Assembly: GCA_965247075.1 (NCBI GenBank)
Contig: CBDFGK010000003.1
Coordinates: 2,352,302 to 2,416,301, forward strand
Source of the DNA: CBDFGK01 sp965247075
GTDB lineage: Bacteria > Pseudomonadota > Gammaproteobacteria > Pseudomonadales > Halieaceae
Direction of reading: 5' to 3'
Length of the DNA: 64,000 nt
The notes below the pieces were generated by a model, which did not search any database, had not been told where the DNA came from, and saw nothing but the letters and a program-made list of their open reading frames with translations. Numbering within the stretch: the stretch's first letter is position 1; each line of letters starts with the position of its first letter. A program made the position numbers and the translations under genes. Positions 50,420-59,336 of this stretch are shown here, one piece after another.

Positions 50420-52363
50420 TTGAACGATATGGCAAAGAATTTACTGTTGTGGTTGGTGATAGCGGCTGTATTGCTGTCTGTCTTCCAGAATTTCAACACG
50501 CAGCAACCCACGGAGCAGTTGGGTTACTCGCAGTTTATCGAGGAAGTCCAAAGCGACAAGGTTAAGAAGGTTGTCATCGACGGCCTTACCATCAACGGCG
50601 AGCGCCTCAACAACTCTCACTTTGAGACAGTCCGGCCCATGCTGGAAGACCCCAAGCTGGTTGATGACCTGCTGGCACACCGGGTTGAGATTATTGGCCG
50701 CAAGCCAGAGCAGCAGAGCGTGTGGATGCAATTGCTGGTGGCCAGCTTCCCCATCCTGATTATCATTGTCGTGTTCATGTTTTTCATGCGACAAATGCAA
50801 GGCGGCGGTGGCCGCGGCGGCCCCATGAGTTTTGGCAAGAGCAAGGCCCGATTATTGGGTGAAGACCAGATTCATACCACCTTTGCCGATGTGGCCGGTG
50901 TCGACGAGGCCAAGCAGGATGTGCAGGAACTGGTTGAATTTTTGCGCGACCCGGGCAAGTTTCAGCGGCTGGGCGGTCGTATTCCGCGCGGTGTACTCAT
51001 GGTGGGTCAGCCAGGTACAGGTAAGACCCTGCTTGCCAAAGCCATTGCCGGCGAGGCGAAGGTGCCATTTTTCTCAATCTCCGGTTCTGATTTTGTCGAG
51101 ATGTTTGTCGGTGTGGGTGCCTCCCGTGTTCGCGATATGTTTGACCAGGCCAAGAAGCAGGCGCCCTGCATTATTTTCATCGATGAGATCGACGCGGTGG
51201 GACGGCACCGTGGTGCCGGCCTGGGTGGGGGTCACGACGAACGCGAGCAGACGCTCAACCAATTGTTGGTAGAAATGGACGGATTTGAGGTCAATGATGG
51301 CGTGATCGTCATCGCGGCCACCAACCGTCCAGACGTGCTGGATCCCGCCCTGCTGCGCCCCGGTCGTTTCGATAGACAGGTTGTGGTTAGCCTGCCGGAT
51401 ATCCGCGGCAGGGAGCAGATACTCAAGGTTCATATGCGCAAAGTGCCGCTGGATGACAATGTGAAACCTGCCTTGATCGCCAGGGGAACGCCGGGCTTTT
51501 CCGGTGCCGACCTTGCCAATCTGGTCAATGAGGCCGCCCTGTTTGCCGCGCGATCCGGTGCCGGGCTGGTGGCGATGGAGCAGTTTGAGTTGGCCAAAGA
51601 CAAGATCATGATGGGCGCTGAGCGCAAATCCATGGTGATGTCGGAAGCGGAGAAAAGGAATACCGCTTTCCACGAAGCAGGTCATACCATCGTGGGTCGC
51701 CTCGTGCCTGAACACGACCCGGTTTACAAGGTCAGTATTATCCCGCGGGGCCGCGCCCTGGGCGTGACCATGTTTTTACCCGAGGAAGACCGTTACAGCC
51801 TCAGTCGGCGTTATATACACAGTCAGATTTGCAGCCTGTTCGGTGGGCGCATCGCTGAGGAGATGACTCTGGGCAAGGACGGCGTGACCACCGGTGCCTC
51901 CAATGATATCGAGCGGGCGACAGAACTCGCCCGCAATATGGTCACCAAGTGGGGACTCTCGGAAAAGATGGGACCGATTATGTATGAAGAGGCCACTGAA
52001 GAGGTGTTTCTGGGGCGCAGCGCCGGCATGCCACATAAAGCAATATCTGGCGAGACAGCCAAGAGTATTGATCAGGAGGTGCGCAGCATCATCAATGATT
52101 GTTACGCCGTGGCGCAGGGCGTACTCGAGGACAACGTCGATAAATTGCATCTGATGGCTGATGCGCTGATGCTGTACGAAACACTGGATGCCACACAAAT
52201 TGACGCCATCATGGAAGGCAAGATGCCCGACCCTCCCGAGGAGTGGAATGATGACGCCGATGACAGCAGCACCAATGCCAGTGCGGACCAGGAACAGCAG
52301 GCATCCGGTGAGTCTGGCAAGGACTCGACTGGCCTCATTGGTGGCCCGGCGCAAAACCACTGA
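50420..52363 (+). CDS. ftsH: ATP-dependent zinc metalloprotease FtsH
   Basis: Membrane-anchored AAA+ protease of 647 residues. Two membrane segments (LLLWLVIAAVLLSV and FPILIIIVVFMFFM) flank a periplasmic domain. The Walker A motif is GQPGTGKTLL, Walker B IIFIDEIDAVG, the second region of homology NRPDVLDPALLRPGRFDR and the zinc site HEAGH. The start is probably TTG 50420 after AAGAGG; ATG 50429 (MAKNLLLW) matches the E. coli start and is an alternative. The tail is acidic and low-complexity. Confidence 0.97.
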   Translation: MNDMAKNLLLWLVIAAVLLSVFQNFNTQQPTEQLGYSQFIEEVQSDKVKKVVIDGLTINGERLNNSHFETVRPMLEDPKLVDDLLAHRVEIIGRKPEQQSVWMQLLVASFPILIIIVVFMFFMRQMQGGGGRGGPMSFGKSKARLLGEDQIHTTFADVAGVDEAKQDVQELVEFLRDPGKFQRLGGRIPRGVLMVGQPGTGKTLLAKAIAGEAKVPFFSISGSDFVEMFVGVGASRVRDMFDQAKKQAPCIIFIDEIDAVGRHRGAGLGGGHDEREQTLNQLLVEMDGFEVNDGVIVIAATNRPDVLDPALLRPGRFDRQVVVSLPDIRGREQILKVHMRKVPLDDNVKPALIARGTPGFSGADLANLVNEAALFAARSGAGLVAMEQFELAKDKIMMGAERKSMVMSEAEKRNTAFHEAGHTIVGRLVPEHDPVYKVSIIPRGRALGVTMFLPEEDRYSLSRRYIHSQICSLFGGRIAEEMTLGKDGVTTGASNDIERATELARNMVTKWGLSEKMGPIMYEEATEEVFLGRSAGMPHKAISGETAKSIDQEVRSIINDCYAVAQGVLEDNVDKLHLMADALMLYETLDATQIDAIMEGKMPDPPEEWNDDADDSSTNASADQEQQASGESGKDSTGLIGGPAQNH

Positions 52364-52380
52364 CTACTGCCACGCGTGTT

Positions 52381-53187
52381 ATGGGGGTGATCAATACCAC
52401 CCCCGATTCCTTCTCCGATGGTGGTAGTCTCTACACCGACTCAAAACTCGATTTAGCGCTGGTGCTCAGCCGCGCCCTGGCAATGGTCGAGCAGGGTGCA
52501 TCGATTCTGGATGTGGGCGGTGAATCCACGCGACCCGGTGCAGCGCCTGTCAGCGTGCAGCAGGAACTGGATCGGGTGATTCCCTGCATTGAGAGCATTC
52601 AGAATCACTCCGATGTGATGATTTCTGTTGATACCAGTTCACCCGAGATGATGCGCGCCGCGGCTGATGCCGGTGCCAGTATGATTAATGACGTGCGGGC
52701 GCTGGGGCGCGAGGGTGCTATCGCCGCAGTTGCCCAGGTGCAGTTACCCGTTTGTTTGATGCATATGCAGGGTGAGCCGGGCGATATGCAGCTACTGCCC
52801 AGCTACGATGATGTGGTGCAGGAGGTAATGGATTTTCTGATGTTCCGGGTTGAGCAGTGTCTGGCTGCCGGTATAGAAGCACAACATATTTACCTGGATC
52901 CTGGATTTGGATTCGGCAAGACAGTGAACCATAATTTACAATTGTTGCAGGGCTTGCCGAGCCTGGCGGCGCTCGGCTACCCAGTGTTGGTTGGCCTGTC
53001 CCGTAAATCAATGATTGGCACGTTGCTGGGCCGTGAGCTTGATCAGCGCTTGCCGGCCAGCCTGGCGCTAGCGGTGCTGGCAGCGGAACGGGGTGCCCGT
53101 ATTATTCGTACCCACGATGTACAGGAAACTGTGGATGCGGTGGCCATGGTCAATGCGCTGGTCAATACCAGCAGTTCGGAGACTTGA
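52381..53187 (+). CDS. folP: Dihydropteroate synthase
   Basis: TIM-barrel enzyme joining p-aminobenzoate to hydroxymethyl-dihydropterin diphosphate in folate synthesis. The signatures MGVINTTPDSFSDGG, DVGGESTRPGA, INDVRAL and MHMQGEP and a C-terminal RTHDVQETVDAVAMV are visible. The frame opens slightly upstream, and the first conserved beta-strand (usually about 15 residues) lies before ATG 52381, so the real start may be an unusual codon such as CTG 52360 near the ftsH stop. From ATG it has 268 residues. Confidence 0.93.
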   Translation: MGVINTTPDSFSDGGSLYTDSKLDLALVLSRALAMVEQGASILDVGGESTRPGAAPVSVQQELDRVIPCIESIQNHSDVMISVDTSSPEMMRAAADAGASMINDVRALGREGAIAAVAQVQLPVCLMHMQGEPGDMQLLPSYDDVVQEVMDFLMFRVEQCLAAGIEAQHIYLDPGFGFGKTVNHNLQLLQGLPSLAALGYPVLVGLSRKSMIGTLLGRELDQRLPASLALAVLAAERGARIIRTHDVQETVDAVAMVNALVNTSSSET

Positions 53188-54524
53188 TGAAAAAGCGGTA
53201 TTTTGGCACTGATGGAATTCGCGGCCGGGTAGGTGAACTGCCGATTACCCCCGATTTTATGCTGAAGTTGGGATGGGCCTGTGGTCGTGTTTTTGCGCGT
53301 CTGTCGGGCTCTGGCGAAGAGCGCAGTACGGTTATTATCGGCAAGGATACCCGTGTTTCAGGCTATATGTTCGAATCCGCCCTGGAAGCGGGGCTGGTGG
53401 CGGCAGGTGTGGACGTCAAGCTACTGGGCCCCATGCCCACCCCGGCAATTGCGCTGATGACCAGAACGCTGCGGGCGCAGGCCGGTATTGTCATCAGTGC
53501 CTCACACAATCCCTTTTATGACAACGGTATCAAGTTCTTCAACGCGCAGGGGTGCAAGCTTGATGACGCCGTGGAATTGGCGATTGAGCAGGAGCGCAAT
53601 CAACCTCTGGTAACTGTCGACTCGGCCGCCATTGGCAAGGTGTTGAGGATGGTTGATGCCGCGGGTCGCTATATCGAATTTTGTAAATCCACTGTGCCGG
53701 GCCAGTTCACGCTGCGGGGGATGAAGATAGTACTGGATTGCGCCCACGGTGCGACCTACCATATCGCGCCCAGCGTGTTTACTGAGCTGGGTGCTGAGCT
53801 TATTGTTATGGGCGCAGAACCTGACGGCTTTAATATCAACCGGGGTGTGGGCTCAACTGCTACCGAGGCTTTGGCCGCTCGCGTGCGGGCAGAGAGCGCC
53901 GATCTGGGCGTGGCGCTGGATGGCGATGGCGACCGGGTGATTTTCGTGGACGGGCAGGGCCGGGTGGTAGACGGCGACGAGTTGCTGTTTATCATTGCCT
54001 GCCACCGCCAGTGCCAGGGTGTGGTGGGTACGCAAATGACTAATCTGGGCATGGAGCTGGCGCTCAGGGAACGGGGCATAGATTTTGTCAGGGCCAGGGT
54101 AGGTGATCGTTACGTCAAAGAATTAATGCAAGAAAATTCCTGGCAGCTTGGTGGTGAGTCTTCGGGCCATATTATCTGCGCCAATCTCTGCACTACCGGC
54201 GACGGTATAGTAGCGGCATTGCAGGTGTTGGTAGCTATGCGGTCGGCGGATACCGACCTGGCGTCCCTGTGTGCCGGTATGCAGAAGCTGCCACAGCATA
54301 TGATCAATGTTCGCGTCGACGCCGGTGTCGATGTGGAGAATAATCCGCTCTTGAACGAAGCGGTGGCTGCTGTGGAGGCAAGCCTGGGCGAGCGTGGCCG
54401 CGTGCTGTTGCGGCCCTCGGGCACCGAGCCCTTGGTGCGGGTGATGATAGAGGGCGAAGATGTGACGGAGGTAGAGCGGTTGTGTCGCGAATTGGCAGAG
54501 CGTGTGGCGTCTGTATTGGCCTGA
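53187..54524 (+). CDS. glmM: Phosphoglucosamine mutase
   Basis: Full-length 445-residue enzyme converting glucosamine-6-phosphate to glucosamine-1-phosphate for peptidoglycan and LPS. The active serine is in VISASHNPFYDNGIK, the metal loop in ALDGDGDRVIF, the sugar-binding loop GGESSGH, and the phosphate-binding loop LRPSGTEPLVRVM. ATG 53187 overlaps the folP stop by one base. It closes the housekeeping block; transposase debris follows immediately. Confidence 0.97.
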   Translation: MKKRYFGTDGIRGRVGELPITPDFMLKLGWACGRVFARLSGSGEERSTVIIGKDTRVSGYMFESALEAGLVAAGVDVKLLGPMPTPAIALMTRTLRAQAGIVISASHNPFYDNGIKFFNAQGCKLDDAVELAIEQERNQPLVTVDSAAIGKVLRMVDAAGRYIEFCKSTVPGQFTLRGMKIVLDCAHGATYHIAPSVFTELGAELIVMGAEPDGFNINRGVGSTATEALAARVRAESADLGVALDGDGDRVIFVDGQGRVVDGDELLFIIACHRQCQGVVGTQMTNLGMELALRERGIDFVRARVGDRYVKELMQENSWQLGGESSGHIICANLCTTGDGIVAALQVLVAMRSADTDLASLCAGMQKLPQHMINVRVDAGVDVENNPLLNEAVAAVEASLGERGRVLLRPSGTEPLVRVMIEGEDVTEVERLCRELAERVASVLA

Positions 54525-54559
54525 CAGTGCGTCGCGCAGAGGTGTCGCCAAGGGTGATC

Positions 54560-54890
54560 CGGGGCGGGTTTCCAGATGGATTGTTGCTGCCGCGCAGACG
54601 ATAGCCTTTGCCGTAGCCTTATAATTGACCCGAAAGATACTGTGCCTATCGCTATAAATGGCCACCGGACGGCCATGCTGGTCAAGCTGTTGGGCCAGGG
54701 TCTCCATATAAGCCCGGGTGGTCTCTGTGGGCGCAAAACGCAAGGCTAACAGCCGACCGGTCGCATCATCAATGAAGACCATCAAGGTGCAGCGCGGGCC
54801 TCGCCCGAGCAATGGCAAGCATGCAGTCCGGTGAGTTTCTCGTGGGCAAAGGTCGGCCCGAAGTCAATATAATGCGCCCTGATGAAAAAA
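54560..54890 (-). pseudogene. ISNCY-type transposase remnant with internal deletion
   Basis: The minus strand encodes GRGPRCTLMVFIDDATGRLL, then APTETTRAYMETLAQQLDQH and RPVAIYSDRHSIFRVN, the DDE core of an ISNCY/IS481-like transposase. An upstream piece of the same protein (AHYIDFGPTFAHEKLTGLHA) lies at about 54820-54890 in another frame, so about 55 residues between them are lost. The same protein region is seen at 56745-57063. Confidence 0.7.
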
Positions 54891-54962
54891 AGCCTGGGAA
54901 TTGAATGTGGAAGTGGCCACCTGGATGCATAAAACCGTACGCGCTTTGGGGCGCGAGGAGAC

Positions 54963-55703
54963 ATGACCGTGCATTCCTCCCCATCAACAGACGCTGAACG
55001 AGTCCGGCATTTGAAGCAGTGGTATGCGTTGCTCGATCAACTCGCGGCACGGGTTGGCGCGGCGCGACTTATATCCGAGTGTTCCGGCAAAATGAACTGG
55101 CCGCAACGCGGCGTGTATTTTTTTCAAGAGCGCGGCGAAGATCGAACCGACAGCGGCGATGGTCAGCGCATCGTGCGAGTCGGCACCCACGCGCTCAAAG
55201 CAAATTCAAAAACGACCTTGTGGAATCGATTGTCGCAACACAAAGGCGTGGTCAAGTCGGGCGGCGGTAACCATCGCGGTTCTATTTTTCGTTTGTTGAT
55301 CGGCACCGCCTTGCTGGCGCGTGATGGCGAGTCATGCGCAACCTGGGGGGTTGGCAACTCCACGCCGAAAGACATTACCGCCGCTGACTTGTCGGCCGAA
55401 TTGGCGATCGAAAAACGCGTTACCGATGCGATTGGCCGGATGCGGGTGTTATATTTGCCAATTGATGATGATGCCGGACCCGACAGTCTGCGCGGCGTGA
55501 TTGAACGCAACTCGATCGCGTTGTTGAGTAACTATAAAAAATCTCCCATTGACGCTGTATCGCGGGACTGGCTCGGACATCATTGCGCGCGCGCAAGGGT
55601 TCGCCGCTGCGGGCTGTGGAATCAACACCATGTTAATGAAACTTACGATCCGTCGTTTCTCGCGACCTTCGAAAAACTGGTGAACAAAACAGTGAGGTAT
55701 TGA
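54963..55703 (+). CDS. GIY-YIG-like nuclease domain protein (putative)
   Basis: A 246-residue soluble protein. Residues 49-95 resemble a GIY-YIG core: RGVYFFQERGE (GVY in place of GIY), RIVRVGTHAL (RVG in place of YIG) and the arginine in TLWNRLSQHKG. Later conserved-looking segments are GGNHRGSIFRLLIG, ERNSIALLSN and WNQHHVNETYDPSF. GIY-YIG enzymes cut DNA, but cutting here is not proven. ATG 54963 follows GAGGAG. The next gene starts one base after its stop, so the pair is co-translated. It sits between transposase remnants, like an acquired module. Confidence 0.65.
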   Translation: MTVHSSPSTDAERVRHLKQWYALLDQLAARVGAARLISECSGKMNWPQRGVYFFQERGEDRTDSGDGQRIVRVGTHALKANSKTTLWNRLSQHKGVVKSGGGNHRGSIFRLLIGTALLARDGESCATWGVGNSTPKDITAADLSAELAIEKRVTDAIGRMRVLYLPIDDDAGPDSLRGVIERNSIALLSNYKKSPIDAVSRDWLGHHCARARVRRCGLWNQHHVNETYDPSFLATFEKLVNKTVRY

Positions 55704-55704
55704 T

Positions 55705-56379
55705 ATGAAAATTGTGATTGCCTGTGCCGGTGGTAAACGTGCTGGTGCTGGTTTAATGCGCACGACGAAAGGCAAGCCGGTCAAGTTTGTCGCGCAGTCA
55801 AAGTTGGCACCGAAAGATGCGCCTTATAACTATGCGATGCCCGATGACATTTCCGATGACGGCACCAGTTGGCGCGTGCGGTTGTGTGCGTATAACGCAA
55901 CACACGAAAAAAACGGAGACAATCCGTTTGATTTGTTGCCGGCGTGGGAGTTGTATAAACCCCCAATCTACGGAAAACTCGTGAAGGAATACGGCGCAGA
56001 AAACGTCTATATCATGTCCGCGGGCTGGGGGTTGGTGTCGGCAGATTTTTTAGTACCGGACTACGACATAACCTATTCCTCCAGTGCCAAAGGGGAAAAC
56101 GCATACAAACGCCGCAGAAAAAATAATTGGGTGGACAAGGATTTTTGTATGTTGCCGAAGGAAAGCACAGATCGTGTTGTGTTTTTCGGCGGCAAAGATT
56201 ATTTGAAACGATTTTGTGAACTTACCAAAGGATACGCGGGGGAACGGGTTTGCTACTACAACGCTGGCAAGTGTCCAGATGTTGAAGGTGTGACGCTGAA
56301 AAAATATGAAACCCGGACCAGAACCAACTGGCAATACGAATGCGCCCAAAAATTCATGGATGGAACAATCTCACTTTGA
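55705..56379 (+). CDS. DUF6884/YaaA-like protein (tentative)
   Basis: A 224-residue soluble protein. It begins MKIVIACAGGKRAGAGLMRT, which resembles the early CxxxK segment of YaaA/DUF6884-type proteins, and has YIMSAGWGLVSADFLVPDYD, similar to the LSAxxGLL...YD motif of the same fold. A middle section has RRRKNNWVDKDF and VVFFGGKDYLKRF. Family assignment is by motif only. It is linked to the GIY-YIG-like gene by one base. A DNA-related or nucleotide-sensing role is speculation. Confidence 0.55.
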   Translation: MKIVIACAGGKRAGAGLMRTTKGKPVKFVAQSKLAPKDAPYNYAMPDDISDDGTSWRVRLCAYNATHEKNGDNPFDLLPAWELYKPPIYGKLVKEYGAENVYIMSAGWGLVSADFLVPDYDITYSSSAKGENAYKRRRKNNWVDKDFCMLPKESTDRVVFFGGKDYLKRFCELTKGYAGERVCYYNAGKCPDVEGVTLKKYETRTRTNWQYECAQKFMDGTISL

Positions 56380-56516
56380 CCCCGCAACCGCATCCGCCAG
56401 CGCGATGTATTGCTCCGCTGCACTCCCGCCTGCGGCGAGCAGGGTTGAATCCACTTTGGCGCGAATAAAATGCCTGGCCAGCAAGCAAGCCGGGCAATGA
56501 CGACTCTCTATTCGTC

Positions 56517-56559
56517 ATCCCCGCCGCTCTTATCTGTCATCCTCGCCGTAGGCGGGGAT
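56517..56559. repeat. REP-like inverted repeat
   Basis: ATCCCCGCC at 56517-56525 and GGCGGGGAT at 56551-56559 are exact complements, with a second shorter stem (CCTCGCC-GTA-GGCGGGG) between them. This form (CGTCATCCCCGCC...GGCGGGGATCCAGG) is typical of dispersed REP sequences in gammaproteobacteria. The 137 bases before it hold nothing I recognise. Confidence 0.6.
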
Positions 56560-56574
56560 CCAGGGCGGCGCAGC

Positions 56575-56744
56575 AGTGGCGATGATGGTAAGTTGTGCTG
56601 CCTGGTGATCATTGGTGTGAATAGCTGGGGCGAGAAGCACTTTCTGACGATAGAAGATGGCGTACTTGCAGAAAGACCGGCAGAGTTTACTGGCGTTCTA
56701 TGACTTTCCTGCAGAACACTGGACGCACATCCGGACGACGAATG
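56575..56744 (+). pseudogene. IS256-family transposase, plus-strand fragments
   Basis: Two pieces of an IS256-type protein are run together: VIIGVNSWGEKHFLTIEDGV, then in another frame LQKDRQSLLAFYDFPAEHWT followed by HIRTTN. In complete IS256 transposases these lie about 100 residues apart, so a large internal deletion has occurred. The fragment ends where the minus-strand ISNCY piece begins. Confidence 0.65.
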
Positions 56745-57063
56745 AAGACCATCAAGGTGCAGCGCGGGCCTCGCCCTTCAAACCAGTCATGCGGTGAGCC
56801 ATCAATCTGTACCAGCTCACCCAACCGGGGCCGGCGGGGTCGACTCTGGTGGATTACCGCTTTTTTACGTTGTTTCCCCAGCCATAACCCATCCTTGATC
56901 ATCCACTTGCGCAGGGTCTCCACCGAGCAATGGCAAGCATGCAGTTCGGTGAGTTTCTCGTGGGCAAAGGTCGGGCCGAAGTCAATATAATGCGCCCTGA
57001 TGATCGCCAATGCCTGCCGGCGAACCGCATCGCCAATAGCGTTGCCGGGACATCGTCCCCGGC
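56745..57063 (-). pseudogene. ISNCY-type transposase, N-terminal fragment
   Basis: The minus strand encodes AIIRAHYIDFGPTFAHEKLT, then CSVETLRKWMIKDGLWLGKQ and LGELVQIDGSPHDWFEGRGP, up to the first catalytic Asp, then stops in unrelated codons. It is the same transposase as the remnant after glmM. Its 5' side is fused in frame to an IS256 N-terminal fragment. Confidence 0.7.
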
Positions 57064-57300
57064 GTACCTTCAGTGGCAACGCTCCCTGGCGAGTCTTTAC
57101 TGTCTTGTCCTTGCAGCCGCTGGCATAGCCGGAGCGGCTTTCTGAGCGCTCATAAGGTCGGGCGCCCAGATATTCACTGCGCTCGGCCACCATCGCCGTA
57201 TTCAATAGCACGGTAACCGCCTCCGCGAGACCATCAAAATCACATTCAGGGATAACCGGGTGGCTCAGCTCTTCAAGCCACCATGAAATTACAGAAAGAA
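57064..57300 (-). pseudogene. IS256-family transposase, N-terminal fragment fused in frame to ISNCY fragment
   Basis: The minus strand reads FDGLAEAVTVLLNTAMVAER, then SEYLGARPYERSESRSGYAS and KTVKTRQGALPLKV, the recognisable N-terminal part of IS256-type transposases, and continues without a stop into the ISNCY piece. It lies opposite in orientation to the IS256 scraps at 56575. The 145 bases from here to the FHA gene contain its promoter region only. Confidence 0.7.
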
Positions 57301-57415
57301 TGATGCACTACCCTTCGGGGGGGAGATTGTGGTCTGATGCGATGGCAAGGGGTCACGGCACCAGATAAGGGTTCAAAAGAAATGCACTGGATATGCCATT
57401 GAATTGCTGAGGGTG

Positions 57416-57421
57416 TACAAT
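57416..57421 (+). promoter_or_regulatory. Candidate -10 box of the FHA operon
   Basis: TACAAT at 57416-57421 is the best -10 match upstream of the first FHA gene, 25 bases before its start. A TGCCAT 17 bases further upstream is a weak -35. The assignment is tentative. Confidence 0.3.
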
Positions 57422-57445
57422 TCTGGCAAAAGGCAAGGTGAAAAT

Positions 57446-57862
57446 ATGTCCCAGGTGAAAACATTTGTCATTGGACGTCATCAGGATTGTGATCTGGTGC
57501 TAAACGACACTAGTGTGTCCCGCCGCCATGCCGAGGTTGTTCCTATGCCAGATGGGTGCTACTACATTACTGATCGCAACAGCACTGGAGGTACTTTCGT
57601 ACACAGTGATTCTGGCTGGGAGCAGATTCGTCAGCGTTTTGTCAAGGCAATCGACCGTCTTCGTTTGGGTGGCCATGAGATTGATGCATCCCGCCTGGGA
57701 CTTTTGTGTAGACTGCCAGAGAGAGGCGGTGTTGCTGATATTGAAGATTCCAGCCTGCAAGAAGCATCTGGCTTTTCTAACCCAACTCCCAATGACGGGC
57801 CTGATCCTAATAAAGGACTCATGCGCGATCCGATGACTGGTGAAGTCATCGAAAAACCGTAA
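57446..57862 (+). CDS. FHA-domain protein 1
   Basis: A 138-residue cytoplasmic protein, ATG 57446 after AAGGTGA. The FHA fold is clear at residues 5-95: VIGRHQDCDLVLND, the phosphothreonine-binding SVSRRHAEV and TDRNSTGGTFV. FHA domains bind phosphothreonine peptides. The last residues, MRDPMTGEVIEKP, closely resemble the first residues of FHA protein 2 two genes later (KRDSDGNIIEQP), suggesting a shared docking motif. It opens the operon, which also codes for kinase and phosphatase. Confidence 0.88.
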   Translation: MSQVKTFVIGRHQDCDLVLNDTSVSRRHAEVVPMPDGCYYITDRNSTGGTFVHSDSGWEQIRQRFVKAIDRLRLGGHEIDASRLGLLCRLPERGGVADIEDSSLQEASGFSNPTPNDGPDPNKGLMRDPMTGEVIEKP

Positions 57863-57875
57863 TAAGGCAGAAGTC

Positions 57876-58664
57876 GTGACTCTTCGAATCATTGCGTTCT
57901 TATGTTCTCTTGTGGGGGGTGTCATCTGGATATCGGTATTATCACTGCTCATCCCAGAAAACAGCCTGCCTGGCGACCTGCTTCTTGACAGAAACACCAG
58001 ATCTTTTTCCTATCCATTTACCATCCAGAATCTAATGTGGATGGTTTCTTTTGTAGGCATAGGGGAATTATTTGTGCGTTACTTTGTGGGTAACGGAGAA
58101 TATCGTCAGTTGGGCAAGAAATTATTGCCAGAAGATAGTCAAACCGTGTTACGCAAACAAGACCTTGGCGCACTCTATCAAACTATTCGTCCGACGGACC
58201 CGGAAGACATGTATTGGTTGCAGCGCATGGCGTCACGCAGCATTCTCGCATTTCAGAGTTCTGAATCAATTGGACAGGTGAGTTCAGTGTTTAATTCCAC
58301 TTTGGAGCTTTATCAGCACGAGGTTGATCTGCGCTACAACTTGCTCAGATACCTTGTATGGCTTATTCCTACCCTGGGTTTTATTGGTACTGTGGTGGGT
58401 ATCGCCCTTGCCCTCAAAAGTGTTGGTGCTAGTTTCGCCGAGGCCGGGCAAGGTACCGATCTTAACCTATTGGGACCCCAACTCATGCAGAGTCTAACCA
58501 AAGATTTGGGTGTTGCTTTTTACACTACCTTACTTGCCTTGTTACAGTCGGTTGTACTGATGCTTGCGATGCACTTGATTCAAGGTCACGAAGAAGGTGC
58601 ACTCAACAGAGTTGGGCAGTATTGTCTTGATAATCTGATTAATCGTCTCTACGAAAAAAGATAG
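57876..58664 (+). CDS. MotA/TolQ/ExbB-type proton channel family protein
   Basis: An inner-membrane protein of 262 residues from GTG 57876, which has AAGG before it; the in-frame GTG at 57840 would overlap the previous gene and has no ribosome site. Membrane segments are near residues 3-23, 48-66, 158-180 and 210-232. The MotA/ExbB signature is in LVWLIPTLGFIGTVVGIALA and MQSLTKDLGVAFYTTLLALL. Such proteins form pentameric stators that convert ion flow into movement. Its partner is probably the MotB-like protein at 63054. The arrangement resembles ZorA with ZorB. Confidence 0.78.
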   Translation: MTLRIIAFLCSLVGGVIWISVLSLLIPENSLPGDLLLDRNTRSFSYPFTIQNLMWMVSFVGIGELFVRYFVGNGEYRQLGKKLLPEDSQTVLRKQDLGALYQTIRPTDPEDMYWLQRMASRSILAFQSSESIGQVSSVFNSTLELYQHEVDLRYNLLRYLVWLIPTLGFIGTVVGIALALKSVGASFAEAGQGTDLNLLGPQLMQSLTKDLGVAFYTTLLALLQSVVLMLAMHLIQGHEEGALNRVGQYCLDNLINRLYEKR

Positions 58665-58672
58665 GAGGAAGT

Positions 58673-59335
58673 ATGCCAATTAAACGTGATTCCGATGGCA
58701 ATATCATTGAACAGCCAACGCGGCAGGGGAATGGAGTGAACGACGGTGATCGCCTTACCGAAAAATATCAGCAAGATGACGAAAAGACAGTACCTGTTAC
58801 AGATAATGACAGCCCCTACGATGCCAAGACAGTCCTTGTTCGGCGGGGCAGGAAAAACATGGATGCAAACAAGGTTGACGAAGCGCATACCCGTATTTAC
58901 CGTCCAGGTCGCGAGTCGGTTGCAAAAGCGACTCCCGCTGGCACTGACACACCGCCTCCGACGCAATCCTCTGCAATGGATGATCCACCTGTGGGTTGGT
59001 TAGTGGTAATCAATGGTCCGGGGCAAGGTAATGTTGTAACACTCGGTAATGGTATGAATTCAATTGGTCGAGACTCAGCGGAGCGATTGTCATTGGATTT
59101 TGGAGACGAGATGATCTCCAGGTCTGATCACGCGAGCATCACCTATGATCCACGGGGTAAAAAGTTCTATATCAAGCACGGTGGCGGCACCAACCTCACC
59201 TATGTGAATGATCAACCCGTGCTCTCACCTCAGGAACTACCGCCACACACCCACATCATGATTGGTAATACCACATTGCGATTTGTTCCCTTGAGCGGTG
59301 AGCAATTTGACTGGGACATCCAGGAGGCAGATTGA
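58673..59335 (+). CDS. FHA-domain protein 2 with threonine-rich N-terminal tail
   Basis: A 220-residue soluble protein, ATG 58673 after AGGAGGA. Residues 1-105 are disordered and carry repeated basic-threonine motifs: EKTVPV (T39), AKTVLVRRG (T53) and HTRIYRPG (T73), the kind of sites Ser/Thr kinases phosphorylate and FHA domains then bind. The C-terminal FHA domain (about 107-210) has NSIGRDSAERLSLDF, MISRSDHASI and a divergent GGGTNLTYVND in place of NGT. It is probably a phosphorylation-controlled adaptor. Confidence 0.85.
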   Translation: MPIKRDSDGNIIEQPTRQGNGVNDGDRLTEKYQQDDEKTVPVTDNDSPYDAKTVLVRRGRKNMDANKVDEAHTRIYRPGRESVAKATPAGTDTPPPTQSSAMDDPPVGWLVVINGPGQGNVVTLGNGMNSIGRDSAERLSLDFGDEMISRSDHASITYDPRGKKFYIKHGGGTNLTYVNDQPVLSPQELPPHTHIMIGNTTLRFVPLSGEQFDWDIQEAD

Positions 59336-59336
59336 T

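Noticed and set aside
53184..53189. TTG 53184 as the glmM start
   Set aside because: ATG 53187 gives the exact family length of 445 residues and starts MKKRYFGTDG.
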